The translations under genes were made by a program, and so were the position numbers. A stretch of DNA of 64,000 nt, from NCBI RefSeq assembly GCF_002115725.1, contig NZ_JFKD01000002.1, positions 124,001 to 188,000 of the forward strand, written 5' to 3'. This stretch comes from Marivita cryptomonadis. GTDB taxonomy: Bacteria; Pseudomonadota; Alphaproteobacteria; Rhodobacterales; Rhodobacteraceae. Below the pieces are notes generated by a model. It did not search any database. It worked only from the letters and a program-made list of their open reading frames with translations, and was not told the origin of the DNA. Each line of letters opens with the position of its first letter. The stretch's first letter is position 1. Below, one piece after another: positions 37,350 to 45,836 of the stretch.

Positions 37350-38528
37350 TTATTGCAGGTCGTTGAACGCTTCTTGAACGCGCTTGGCCGCGTCTTCGAC
37401 ACGGTAGGTTTGCGTGGCAAGGTTGAAGCGTAGGAAGGTCTCGCCTCCGGGGCCGAATTCGGGGCCGGGGCTGGGTGCGATGCGGGCATCCTTGCGGACC
37501 CTGCGACTGATCTCTTCGAAGTCCATGCCAGTGCCCGAGAAATCCACCCACGCCAGATAGGTGGACGCCAAAGGCAAGGAATGCACGCCGGGGATCGCGT
37601 TCATCGCGTCATCAAAGATGCGGCGGTTTTCGATCAGGTGATCAATCTGCGCGTCGACCCATTCCGCACCTTCCGGGGTGTAGGCGGCTGTTACCATCTC
37701 AAGTCCCATGCGGTTCGGGGAATAGTCCAGCGACCGAAGCCGCTGTGCCATGGCTTCGCGCAAAGTGGCGTCAGGAATGATGATGTTCCCGGTCTTCAGG
37801 CCCGCAATGTTGAACGTCTTTGACGACGCAGTCAGGATCACCGACCGATCGCGTGCGTCCGGCACGGCGACGTCGTAAGGCACAAACGTATGGCCTGGAT
37901 AAATGAAGTCGTGGTGAATCTCGTCGGCCACGACGATCAGGTCGTTCCGTGCGGCAAAGGCTGCCACCTGACGTAATTCTTCGGCGCTCCAGATGCGACC
38001 CGACGGGTTCTGCGGTGAGCAGAAGATCAGAAGCTTTTCGGTCCCGTCCAGTCGCGACTGTGCATCGTCAAAGTCGATCTGGTAGGTATCGCCATCCCGC
38101 GTCAGCGGGCACTGCACCGGTACCCGTCCGGCACGTCGAATCTTGAATTCAAACTCGTGATAGACAGGATTGAAGGTCACGATCCGATCGCCCGGTTCGG
38201 ACCAGACATCAAGGCACAGAGCAATCGCGTTGCCCAGGCCCTGCGTTGTCATGATCCAGTCGGTGTCAATGTCCCATCCGTGCCGGTTTTTCATCCACCA
38301 TTGGATCGCCGCGTGATAGTCGGTGTTGTCAGTCCAGTACCCGAACACGCCATGATCCACCGCCGCCTGCATCGCGCGCAGCACACAGGGCGCTGTCGGG
38401 TAATCACTGTCCGCCGTCCACATCGCGATCCCGTCCGCGTTTGGAACGTCGAACTTGCTGTCCAGCACGTCCCATTTTGAACAGTGCGTTCCGCGTCGAT
38501 CATTGGGAACATTGAAAAGATCGCGCAT
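37350..38528 (-). CDS. patB: PatB/MalY-type C-S lyase (cystathionine beta-lyase-like aminotransferase fold)
   Basis: A 392-residue PLP enzyme of fold type I. Seen: FCSPQNPSGRIW, VVADEIHHDFIYPG (Asp to the pyridine ring) and the Schiff-base lysine in TASSKTFNIAGLKTGN. The start DRRGTHCSKWDVL and VPNADGIAMWTADSDYP are typical of PatB/MalY. Probable reaction: beta-elimination of cystathionine or another cysteine S-conjugate, giving thiol, pyruvate and ammonia. In marine Rhodobacterales such enzymes can release volatile sulfur compounds, but the substrate here is not shown. It is divergent from the deformylase cluster. Confidence 0.87.
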   Translation of the reverse strand: MRDLFNVPNDRRGTHCSKWDVLDSKFDVPNADGIAMWTADSDYPTAPCVLRAMQAAVDHGVFGYWTDNTDYHAAIQWWMKNRHGWDIDTDWIMTTQGLGNAIALCLDVWSEPGDRIVTFNPVYHEFEFKIRRAGRVPVQCPLTRDGDTYQIDFDDAQSRLDGTEKLLIFCSPQNPSGRIWSAEELRQVAAFAARNDLIVVADEIHHDFIYPGHTFVPYDVAVPDARDRSVILTASSKTFNIAGLKTGNIIIPDATLREAMAQRLRSLDYSPNRMGLEMVTAAYTPEGAEWVDAQIDHLIENRRIFDDAMNAIPGVHSLPLASTYLAWVDFSGTGMDFEEISRRVRKDARIAPSPGPEFGPGGETFLRFNLATQTYRVEDAAKRVQEAFNDLQ

Positions 38529-38627
38529 CTAGGGCTCCATTTGCTTAATGTATTTCAGTCGAACGCTACTCCAGTGAACGACAGGTGCAAGCCCCGACCT
38601 ATTGCCCTTGGGACATGGATTGCCTAA

Positions 38628-39155
38628 ATGCCTGCCATGAAATTGCCGATCCTCATCCACCCGGACCCGCGTCTGAAAAAGGTCTGCGACCCCGTGCCCG
38701 ATTTGTCGGACGATTTGCGCACGCTGGCCAAGGACATGCTGGAAACCATGTATGACGCACCGGGCATCGGCCTTGCCGCGCCGCAGGTGGGTGTGTTGTC
38801 GCGGCTGATTGTTGTTGATTGCATCAAGGACGAGGAATCGACTCCGCGCCCGCTCATCATGTTCAACCCCGAAATCCTTGCCTCTTCCGATGATTTGAGC
38901 GTCTACGAGGAAGGCTGCCTGTCGATCCCGGACCAGTTTGCGGATGTGACCCGGCCCGAGGCGGTCAAGGTCGCTTGGATCGACGAGAACGGCAATTCGA
39001 AGGAAGAAGAGTTCGACGGGTTATGGGCGACCTGTGTTCAACACGAGATCGACCACCTGAACGGCAAGCTGTTCATTGACTATCTCAAACCGCTCAAGCG
39101 GCAGATGATCACCCGCAAGATGGTCAAGCTCAAGCGAGAGATGGCTCGGGCATGA
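38628..39155 (+). CDS. def: Peptide deformylase, canonical copy
   Basis: Removes formate from nascent N-formylmethionine. All three motifs are intact in the 175-residue protein: GIGLAAPQVG (from residue 46), EGCLSIP with metal ligand C97, and QHEIDHLNG with H139, catalytic E140 and H143. It starts at 38628; an ATG three codons later is equally possible because neither has a strong ribosome-binding site. It overlaps the second deformylase gene by four bases (ATGA). It is the first of three tandem paralogues before fmt and presumably the essential one. Confidence 0.96.
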   Translation: MPAMKLPILIHPDPRLKKVCDPVPDLSDDLRTLAKDMLETMYDAPGIGLAAPQVGVLSRLIVVDCIKDEESTPRPLIMFNPEILASSDDLSVYEEGCLSIPDQFADVTRPEAVKVAWIDENGNSKEEEFDGLWATCVQHEIDHLNGKLFIDYLKPLKRQMITRKMVKLKREMARA

Positions 39156-39649
39156 GTGTTCGGCCGATTGTCGCATGGCCTGACGCCCGATTGTCCGAGG
39201 TTTGCACGCCGGTTGAAGACCTGTCTGACATCGCTGAGCTCGTCCGAGATATGTTCGACACAATGTACGACGCTCCGGGGCGTGGGCTTGCGGCGCCTCA
39301 GATTGGTGTGATGCTAAGGGTGTTCGTGATGGACCCGACTTGGAAAGAGGGCGACCGCACGCCCTTCGTGTGCATCAACCCTGAAATCCTTGCTTCTGGC
39401 GATGCCACCGCCGCAGGGACCGAGGCTTGCCTCTCAATTCTCGGAGTCTCGGCTGATGTGACACGGCCCACGGACATCACTCTTGGATACACTGATCTGG
39501 ATGGCGTCCGGCACGAAACACGCCTGAGCGGATTTGCTGCGACCTGTGCGCAACACGAATTGGATCATCTGGATGGCGTCGTGATCTTTGACCGTGTGAC
39601 GCCTGAAATGCGTGCACAGATCGAAGCCGACTATGCGGCGCTCGCATGA
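39152..39649 (+). CDS. Second peptide deformylase paralogue, active site retained but motif 2 altered
   Basis: A 165-residue Def homologue. Motif 1 is GRGLAAPQIG (Arg for the usual Ile), motif 2 is EACLSILG (Ala for Gly, no Pro) with C93, and motif 3 is QHELDHLDG with H135, E136, H139. The metal ligands and catalytic glutamate are therefore present, so it may be active with changed specificity. It overlaps both neighbours by four bases (ATGA). The C-terminal helix is shorter than in the first copy. Confidence 0.9.
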   Translation: MSVRPIVAWPDARLSEVCTPVEDLSDIAELVRDMFDTMYDAPGRGLAAPQIGVMLRVFVMDPTWKEGDRTPFVCINPEILASGDATAAGTEACLSILGVSADVTRPTDITLGYTDLDGVRHETRLSGFAATCAQHELDHLDGVVIFDRVTPEMRAQIEADYAALA

Positions 39650-40143
39650 CGACGCGGCTTTGCCTGCCTTGGCCGAACAAGTGCCTGCGGACACCTGCCG
39701 AGCCGGTGGACACGATCACCGATGAGATCCGCGCGATCTGGGACGACATGATCGACACGATGGAGGCAATGCCCGGTGTCGGTCTTGCGGCCAACCAGAT
39801 CGGTATTCTGAAACGTTTGGCCGTGGTGGATGCCTCCGAAGATCGTGGCCGCGCCGTGCGGATGGCGAACCCGGAAATTCTGCACGCCTCGGTCCAGCTT
39901 CGGTCACACGAAGAGGCCAGCCCGAACCTGCCCGGTGTCTTCGCAAAGATCGAACGCCCGCGCGCCGTGACCGTACGTTTCATGGGGGCGGACGGTACGG
40001 TTCACGAACAGGATTTTGTCGGCCTTTGGGCCACGTCGGTACAGCACCAGATCGACCATCTGAACGGCAAGATGTATTTCGACCATCTGAGCAAAACCAA
40101 GCGCGACATGCTTTTGCGGCGGGCGAACAAGCTGAAAGGCTAG
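39646..40143 (+). CDS. Third peptide deformylase paralogue, predicted catalytically inactive
   Basis: A 165-residue Def homologue with an intact fold signature (GVGLAANQIG; NP at 75-76; LWATSVQH) but altered catalysis. The EGCLS motif is replaced by EEASPN, putting Ser92 at the metal-ligand cysteine, and HExxH has become HQIDH, with Gln135 for the catalytic glutamate. The DNA at 39911-39930 and 40040-40060 confirms both changes, and the frame is open throughout, so this is not a decayed pseudogene. It overlaps the second copy by four bases and precedes fmt by three bases. A binding or regulatory role is inferred. Confidence 0.88.
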   Translation: MTTRLCLPWPNKCLRTPAEPVDTITDEIRAIWDDMIDTMEAMPGVGLAANQIGILKRLAVVDASEDRGRAVRMANPEILHASVQLRSHEEASPNLPGVFAKIERPRAVTVRFMGADGTVHEQDFVGLWATSVQHQIDHLNGKMYFDHLSKTKRDMLLRRANKLKG

Positions 40144-40146
40144 AAC

Positions 40147-41058
40147 ATGCGGATCATCTTCATGGGGACGCCCGATTTCTCGGTTCCGGTTCTCAACGCG
40201 CTGGTCGAGGCCGGGCACGAGGTTGTCGCCGTCTATTGCCAACCGCCCCGTCCTGCGGGTCGGGGCAAGAAGGACCGCCCGACACCGGTTCATGCACGTG
40301 CCGAGGCGTTGGGCCTTGAGGTGCGGCATCCCACATCGCTGCGCAATGAAGAGGCGCACCACGATTTCGCCGCTTTGAACGCCGATATTGCCGTTGTTGT
40401 GGCTTATGGTCTGATCCTCCCGCAAGCGGTTCTGGATGCTCCAAAGAAGGGGTGCCTCAACATTCACGCATCGCTCTTGCCGCGGTGGCGCGGCGCGGCG
40501 CCTATCCATCGTGCGATCATGGCTGGCGATGCAGAGACCGGCATTTGCATCATGCAGATGGAAGCAGGGCTGGACACCGGGCCGGTCCTTATGCGCAAGG
40601 CGACAGCCATTGGCGCGACCGAAACAACAGGTGAATTACATGATCGGCTAAGCGCTATGGGGGCCGAGCTGATCGTGCAGGCCTTGCAGCAGATCGACAC
40701 TCTTACACCAGAGGCACAGCCTGAAGGCGGTGTGACCTATGCGCAAAAGATCGACAAGACCGAAGCGCAGATCGATTGGACCCGTCCCGCAGTTGACGTG
40801 GACCGTCAGATACGGGGTCTTTCGCCGTTCCCCGGAGCATGGACGATGATCGGTACGGAACGCGTCAAACTGTTGGGCAGTCGCCTGTCGGATCAGCGCG
40901 GCACTGCCGGGACGGCGCTGGATAATGTCTTCACCATTGCCTGTGGCTCAGGAGCGGTTACGGTCACGCGTGCACAACGTGCGGGTAAAGGCGCGCAGGA
41001 CACCGAGACATTCCTGCGTGGCATGGCGGTTTCTATGGGAACGCGTTTGGGAGAGTAG
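40147..41058 (+). CDS. fmt: Methionyl-tRNA formyltransferase
   Basis: Formylates initiator Met-tRNA with 10-formyltetrahydrofolate. The 303-residue protein begins [20 protein letters not shown], has the folate-site sequence [16 protein letters not shown] and [11 protein letters not shown], and ends in the C-terminal tRNA-binding OB-like domain (about 205-303). It follows the deformylase trio by three bases, so the enzymes adding and removing the formyl group are co-expressed. Confidence 0.96.
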   Translation: MRIIFMGTPDFSVPVLNALVEAGHEVVAVYCQPPRPAGRGKKDRPTPVHARAEALGLEVRHPTSLRNEEAHHDFAALNADIAVVVAYGLILPQAVLDAPKKGCLNIHASLLPRWRGAAPIHRAIMAGDAETGICIMQMEAGLDTGPVLMRKATAIGATETTGELHDRLSAMGAELIVQALQQIDTLTPEAQPEGGVTYAQKIDKTEAQIDWTRPAVDVDRQIRGLSPFPGAWTMIGTERVKLLGSRLSDQRGTAGTALDNVFTIACGSGAVTVTRAQRAGKGAQDTETFLRGMAVSMGTRLGE

Positions 41059-41060
41059 GC

Positions 41061-41321
41061 ATGTTCATGGTGCTAATGGGAACCGTCATTATCGCAGGGA
41101 TCGTCGGCTATATCTGCGAGCGATCTGGCTTTACCAACAATGGCATTTTGCAAAGCATCATCATCTGCATCGGTGGGGCGTTTCTGGCCTATTTCGTGCG
41201 GATCATGTTTGGTATCGGATTCAGCTCGCCGGGTATTAACGCGATTGTGTCGTCGCTGGGTGCGCTGATCATCGTGCCGACCCACTGGCGCAGCACCGTG
41301 CGCGACCGGCGTCGGAGGTAG
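41061..41321 (+). CDS. Small three-helix membrane protein (GlsB/YeaQ-like)
   Basis: An 86-residue protein with three hydrophobic segments and glycine-rich turns (VIIAGIVGYICERSGF, IIICIGGAFLAYFVRIMFG, INAIVSSLGALIIV), ending in a basic tail STVRDRRRR. It resembles the GlsB/YeaQ/YmgE transglycosylase-associated group, a name without proven enzymatic meaning. It starts two bases after the fmt stop and directly abuts the next gene. Confidence 0.72.
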   Translation: MFMVLMGTVIIAGIVGYICERSGFTNNGILQSIIICIGGAFLAYFVRIMFGIGFSSPGINAIVSSLGALIIVPTHWRSTVRDRRRR

Positions 41322-41558
41322 ATGATGCCGATCCTGTTTCTACTGGTCATCGGAGCGGCTGCTGGTTTTCTGGCAACGCGCGTCATGCGCGTAGAGATGA
41401 GCACGCTCGCCACGGTGATGGTGGGGGTTGCGGGCGCTTTGATCGGTGGGATGGTGATCCGCCTGCTTTTGGCCGCAACTGGTGCGGTGGCAGGCCTTGT
41501 TGGTGCAATCCTTGGCGCAATGATCGTGATCTGGATTGTGCAGAAACTGCGATCCTGA
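41322..41558 (+). CDS. Second small membrane protein of GlsB/YeaQ type
   Basis: A 78-residue protein with three hydrophobic segments (LFLLVIGAAAGFLATRVMR, LATVMVGVAGALIGGMVIR and AVAGLVGAILGAMIVIWIVQ), a pattern like YeaQ/GlsB. The start is one of two adjacent ATGs; the second (41325) has better spacing from GGAGG. It follows the previous small membrane gene without a gap, so the pair is probably made together. Function unknown. Confidence 0.72.
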   Translation: MMPILFLLVIGAAAGFLATRVMRVEMSTLATVMVGVAGALIGGMVIRLLLAATGAVAGLVGAILGAMIVIWIVQKLRS

Positions 41559-41569
41559 CTTTTCGCGCC

Positions 41570-42427
41570 TCAGCGCATGATCAGGATCGGTACCTTGCAG
41601 GACCGGATCATCTCGGTAGTGGTCGATCCGATGATAAAGCTTCGGACCCGGCTGTGGCCATAAGCGCCCATAACAAGCAATTCGTGCGCGCCAGTCGATG
41701 TGATCTGGGCCAGAACCTTTTCCGGCTCTCCGCTTTCGACGATTGTCTTGGCTTCGAATCCGCCAGCCTTGAGCGTTGCTGTGGCATCGGACAGCGATTT
41801 CTGAATGGCCGGTGTGTTCTTGCCCGCGAATACAAGTGTCACCGTAAGACCCGCGAACATGGGGCTGCGCGCGATGTAGTCGATAGCCTTGAGCGAGGAA
41901 GGCCCGCCGTCAAACGCGACAAGCACTGAATTGATCGGTTTGAACGCGCGGTTTGCAATGTAAACCGGCCTATGGCTGGCGCGGACAATGCGTTCAAGGT
42001 TGGAACCAAGATGCTCCATCGCAAGCCCTGCGGCCTCGCCGCGTTTGCCGATGACGATCATATCGCCGGTCTCTTCCTTGGCGGTCACGGTCTCAACCAG
42101 ATCACCTTGGCGCAGTCGGGTTTCGACGGCGATATCCCCATCTCCGACAATGATCGCCTTAGCGTCTTCGAGTATCGCACGACCATGCTCGTGTGCCAGT
42201 TTGGCGCGGGTGGCGTCCAGTTCTGACAGTTGTTCAAGCAGTGCCGATCGCGCGCCAAGCCGGATCGCGCCAGACAGATCTTGTTTATCAACGGCGTCAC
42301 GGCGACCCATCACGTGGTACACTTTGACCTTCCAGGAATTACGACCGGCAATCCAAGCTGCGTGATGGCAGACGCTCTCGGCGTAGGCGGATGCGTCGAC
42401 AAGGGCGATAAGGGTGTTCGTTGTCAT
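41570..42427 (-). CDS. Tandem universal stress protein (two UspA domains)
   Basis: A 285-residue cytoplasmic protein of two UspA repeats (about 1-150 and 155-285). The second carries the ATP-binding pattern GAYGHSRVRSFIIGSTTTEMI; in the first the corresponding part is GKRGEAAGLAMEHLGSNLERI. It lies 11 bases downstream of the SulP transporter gene, and SulP-UspA pairing is recurrent, suggesting energy- or stress-linked control of anion transport. That link is inferred. Confidence 0.87.
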   Translation of the reverse strand: MTTNTLIALVDASAYAESVCHHAAWIAGRNSWKVKVYHVMGRRDAVDKQDLSGAIRLGARSALLEQLSELDATRAKLAHEHGRAILEDAKAIIVGDGDIAVETRLRQGDLVETVTAKEETGDMIVIGKRGEAAGLAMEHLGSNLERIVRASHRPVYIANRAFKPINSVLVAFDGGPSSLKAIDYIARSPMFAGLTVTLVFAGKNTPAIQKSLSDATATLKAGGFEAKTIVESGEPEKVLAQITSTGAHELLVMGAYGHSRVRSFIIGSTTTEMIRSCKVPILIMR

Positions 42428-42438
42428 GGTGTGGCTCC

Positions 42439-43929
42439 CTAGTGGCCGAGCAATTCGTCCATCGCACCGGGCTTGTCATGGATGGCAAGCTTGTCGACGA
42501 TGGTATCGGACGCCTCATTGAGACCGATCAATTCGACCTCTGCGCCTTCGCGGCGGAACTTGAGCACAGCCATATCCAAGGCCGCAACCGAAGATATATC
42601 CCAAATATGTGCGCGGCTGAGGTCGATGGTCACGCGGGCCGGGGCCTCGCGGAAGTCGAAAGCCTTCATGAAATCCTCGGATGAGGCAAAGAACAATTGG
42701 CCCTCGATGATGTAGGTTCGGTGTTCGCCGTCCGGTGTGATCGTCGACCGAACGCGGAACAGTTGCGAAATCTTCCACGCAAAGAAGATGCCCGACAGCA
42801 ACACACCGACCAGCACCCCGATGGCAAGGTTATGGGTGTAGATGACGAAGAACACAGTCGCCAGCATCACGATGGACGACGATTTCGGATGGTCGCGCAG
42901 GTTCTTGATCGATGACCACGAGAATGTACCGATGGAGACCATGATCATAATCGCCACGAGCGCTGCCATAGGAATGATCGCGACGATATCCCCCAAGGCA
43001 ACCACAAGGATCAGCAGAAACAGACCTGCCACAAAACTCGACAAACGTCCGCGCCCACCGGATTTTACGTTGATGATCGACTGTCCGATCATGGCGCAGC
43101 CCGCCATGCCACCGATGAACCCGGTGGCGGTGTTGGCCAAACCCTGACCGATGCATTCCTGGTTGCGGTTGGAACTGGTGTCGGTGAGGTCATCGACGAT
43201 TTGCTGGGTCATCAGGCTTTCCAGCAGACCTACGACAGCCACTGCGACCGAGTAGGGAAAGATGATCTGCAGGGTCTCGAATGTCAGCGGAATGTCCGGG
43301 ATCAAGAACACCGGCAGCGTGTCGGGCAATTCACCCATGTCGCCAACGGTGCGGACATCCCACCCCATAAGCACGACAACGGCGGTCAGCACGACGATCG
43401 TCACAAGCGGCGAGGGCACAGCCTTTGTCAGCAAGGGGAATAGATAAATGATCAACAGCCCCGACGCGACAAGGGCATAGGTCATCATCGGCACCCGGCT
43501 TGGATCAAGTTCAGGAAGCTGTGCCATGAAGATCAGGATCGCCAATGCGTTGACGAACCCCGTCATCACGGATTTCGACACAAAGCGCATGACGTAGCCC
43601 AGCTTCAAAAGCCCTGCGCCGATCTGCAAAAGACCGGCAAGCACAGTGGCAGCCAGCAGGTATTGCAGCCCGTGATCCTTGACCAGCGTGACCATAAGAA
43701 CCGCCGTGGCAGCGGTTGCAGCAGAAATCATGCCCGGCCGTCCGCCAGTGATCGCGGTGATCACGGCGATGGAGAATGATGCGTATAGACCGATCTTTGG
43801 GTCGACACCGGCGATGATTGAGAACGCAATCGCTTCGGGGATCAGGGCAAGGGCGACCACCAGTCCGGACAACAGATCGCCGCGGATGTTGTGTGTCCAT
43901 TGTCGTTTGTACTGTGCGATTGAGATCAT
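42439..43929 (-). CDS. SulP family anion transporter with STAS domain
   Basis: A 496-residue inner-membrane transporter. About eleven to fourteen helices (20-400) include the SLC26/SulP signature region [31 protein letters not shown] and [27 protein letters not shown]-terminal STAS domain (about 415-490, [31 protein letters not shown] order) follows. Sulfate, bicarbonate or another oxyanion may be the substrate. I start it at the ATG at 43929 ([14 protein letters not shown]); longer reading upstream would cross a palindrome-rich gap. It forms an operon with the UspA gene. Confidence 0.87.
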   Translation of the reverse strand: MISIAQYKRQWTHNIRGDLLSGLVVALALIPEAIAFSIIAGVDPKIGLYASFSIAVITAITGGRPGMISAATAATAVLMVTLVKDHGLQYLLAATVLAGLLQIGAGLLKLGYVMRFVSKSVMTGFVNALAILIFMAQLPELDPSRVPMMTYALVASGLLIIYLFPLLTKAVPSPLVTIVVLTAVVVLMGWDVRTVGDMGELPDTLPVFLIPDIPLTFETLQIIFPYSVAVAVVGLLESLMTQQIVDDLTDTSSNRNQECIGQGLANTATGFIGGMAGCAMIGQSIINVKSGGRGRLSSFVAGLFLLILVVALGDIVAIIPMAALVAIMIMVSIGTFSWSSIKNLRDHPKSSSIVMLATVFFVIYTHNLAIGVLVGVLLSGIFFAWKISQLFRVRSTITPDGEHRTYIIEGQLFFASSEDFMKAFDFREAPARVTIDLSRAHIWDISSVAALDMAVLKFRREGAEVELIGLNEASDTIVDKLAIHDKPGAMDELLGH

Positions 43930-43993
43930 GAAAGAATTTTGCCCATAGGCCGCAGACAGGTCTCGCGGTCTTTGTCGGTGTCGTCGTATTGGG

Positions 43994-44037
43994 GTTCCAG
44001 CGGGGAACTGGCCATTGGCCAGCGCGGGTGTCACCCG
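43994..44037. promoter_or_regulatory. Three abutting inverted repeats upstream of SulP
   Basis: GTTCC-N5-GGAAC (43994-44008), CTGGCC-ATT-GGCCAG (44008-44022) and CGGGTG-T-CACCCG (44025-44037) follow one another with almost no spacing, 65-108 bases upstream of the SulP start codon. They could be operators or a leader hairpin array in the SulP transcript. Function inferred from position only. Confidence 0.45.
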
Positions 44038-44059
44038 ATCAATTTCGTGGTCCCCATAC

Positions 44060-44082
44060 CTTGGCATGGCCAAGATGCCAAG
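44060..44082. promoter_or_regulatory. Inverted repeat CTTGGCAT-N7-ATGCCAAG
   Basis: Perfect 8-bp arms with a 7-base centre in the SulP/reductase gap. The 15-base centre-to-centre arm spacing suits a dimeric regulator binding one helical face. CTTGGCATGGCCAAG within it is a further overlapping imperfect palindrome. The regulator is unknown. Confidence 0.45.
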
Positions 44083-44287
44083 TTGAACGGTGCCTGACTT
44101 TGCAGCTTTTGGGATATTGTCATGGTGTTTGTGGGCAAGGCAGGCATATCGGGCAGGTTTGCCCATTGGTGAAGGGATGGTAGACCTATCTGTGCGGTTA
44201 TCCGTGATAGTCTGCGCGAATGTGGGTGTTTTGTGAAACTGTGCAGAGCTCTAAGTGTTGATATGACAGAGGCAGGAGGAGCACGAG

Positions 44288-45277
44288 ATGGGACATCTGG
44301 TTGACGGCGTTTGGAATGACCAATGGTACGACACCAAGAGTACGGGTGGCGCGTTCAAGCGCAGTACCTCTCGATATCGCAACTGGATTACCGCAGATGG
44401 CAGCGCCGGCCCCACCGGCGAGAGCGGCTTCAAGGCCGAGTCCGGCCGCTACCACCTCTATGTCAGCCTTGCCTGCCCGTGGGCCCATCGGACACTCATT
44501 TTCCGTGCCATAAAGGGGCTGACAGACCATATCGGTGTGTCGGTCGTTCACCCCGACATGTTGACGGATGGCTGGACGTTTGATCCTGATTTTCCGGCTG
44601 CCACCGGCGATATGCTCTATGGGCTGCCTTTCGCGCGCGACATCTATCTCAAGGCCGATCCCAAAGCGTCTGGCCGCGTGACGGTTCCGATCCTGTGGGA
44701 CACTCAGCGTGAGACCATCGTTTCCAACGAGAGTTCCGAAATTATCCGGATGCTAAACTCGGCGTTCGATGGCTTGACCGGCAATGCTGACGATTTCTGG
44801 CCCGTTGCACTGCGAGACGAGATCGAAAAGGTCAATGATCGCGTCTATGACACAGTGAACAACGGTGTCTACAAATCTGGTTTCGCGACTACGCAGGAAG
44901 CCTATGACGCGGCTGTCGGACCTCTCTTTGACAGCCTCGACTGGCTCGAAGAGCGGCTGTCACGGCAGCGCTATCTTGTCGGAGACCATATCAGCGAGGC
45001 GGATTGGCGCGTGTTCACGACGCTTGTGCGGTTCGATTCGGTGTATCATCTGCATTTCAAATGCAATCGCCGCAGGATCGTCGACTATCCTAACCTCTGG
45101 GCCTACACACGCGAGTTGTATCAATGGCCGGGTGTGGCTGAGACTGTTAACCTTGACCACATCGTACGGCACTACCACTACAGTCACGAGACCATCAATC
45201 CGTACCGGATCATCCCGATCAATCCGGTTCTTGATTTTGACGCACCCCATGAGCGTGGCAGACTGGCCGCAGCCTAG
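44288..45277 (+). CDS. Glutathionyl-hydroquinone reductase (YqjG/ECM4 family)
   Basis: Xi-class glutathione transferase that reduces S-glutathionyl hydroquinones with glutathione; cytoplasmic dimer. The 329-residue protein has the catalytic Cys63 in SLACPWAHRTL, the usual CPWA motif, followed by HPDMLTDGWTFDPDFPAATGD, TVPILWDTQRETIVSNESSEI and a helical C-terminal domain with FDSVYHLHFKCNRRRIVDYPNLW. The ribosome-binding site is GGAGGAG. Its stop overlaps that of the convergent receiver gene by two bases. Confidence 0.92.
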   Translation: MGHLVDGVWNDQWYDTKSTGGAFKRSTSRYRNWITADGSAGPTGESGFKAESGRYHLYVSLACPWAHRTLIFRAIKGLTDHIGVSVVHPDMLTDGWTFDPDFPAATGDMLYGLPFARDIYLKADPKASGRVTVPILWDTQRETIVSNESSEIIRMLNSAFDGLTGNADDFWPVALRDEIEKVNDRVYDTVNNGVYKSGFATTQEAYDAAVGPLFDSLDWLEERLSRQRYLVGDHISEADWRVFTTLVRFDSVYHLHFKCNRRRIVDYPNLWAYTRELYQWPGVAETVNLDHIVRHYHYSHETINPYRIIPINPVLDFDAPHERGRLAAA

Positions 45278-45669
45278 GCGGTTTTGGCGTAATGCTCGAC
45301 CATCGCCGCCAAGTCTTCAGGTTGGGTGGCGATGGGCACGAAGGCACAAGCATTTGCGCACAGCTGGAAAATGGAGCCGTCCGAAAAAAAGCTCGTGTTG
45401 GTGACAAAGATCACGCGGGCATCGGGATGCCGAAAGCTGGCATAATCTGCGACGGCAATCGCGCTTCCGCCATCCAGCACCACGTCCAGAATGATAATCG
45501 GGTAGAACTGTTCCTGAAGCCGAACGATCGCGCTGTCCTGATCTTGCACGACGTCTGCAACGTGGTCATGACGCTGCAAATGGCGTTGCCAGAACTGGCC
45601 AAGTTTGGCGTCGTTTTGCACGATCAGCACATTCATTCGGGCAACGGGGCTTTCATATGAGGTGGTCAT
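45274..45669 (-). CDS. Single-domain response-regulator-like receiver protein, degenerate
   Basis: About 131 residues, consisting of one receiver domain with no output domain. The likely phospho-acceptor Asp is in YPIIILDVVLDGG and the conserved Thr is in VIFVTNTSFF. The N-terminal acidic pair is reduced to VQNDAK, and the invariant lysine before strand 5's proline is absent (CAFVPIATQPEDL). Phosphorylation switching is therefore doubtful. The start is uncertain; ATGs at 45690, 45669 and 45636 are possible, and none has a strong ribosome-binding site. No sensor kinase lies nearby. Confidence 0.72.
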   Translation of the reverse strand: MTTSYESPVARMNVLIVQNDAKLGQFWQRHLQRHDHVADVVQDQDSAIVRLQEQFYPIIILDVVLDGGSAIAVADYASFRHPDARVIFVTNTSFFSDGSIFQLCANACAFVPIATQPEDLAAMVEHYAKTA

Positions 45670-45836
45670 TTCTTGGGTAGAGTCCGCCTTCATTAGATAA
45701 CAAACGGTTAATTGCAGGGTAATGAATGTGATCAATTTCTTAAAATAGGCGAAACATGGCCTATTTTGTTTGAAATCGTCGCGTCATGCAGAAGGCTGGC
45801 GCGATGCATTGGACCTGACTCTTGCGCTCTTGTGGT

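Larger units (their letters stand above)
43930..44287. other. Palindrome-rich divergent intergenic region, SulP/hydroquinone reductase
   Basis: A 358-base non-coding stretch between divergent genes. It holds four separate inverted repeats at 43994-44008, 44008-44022, 44025-44037 and 44060-44082. No convincing open reading frame was found: the codons upstream of the SulP start have no ribosome-binding site. Promoters for both genes must lie here. GAGGCAGGAGGAG just before 44288 is the ribosome-binding site of the reductase gene. Confidence 0.6.
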
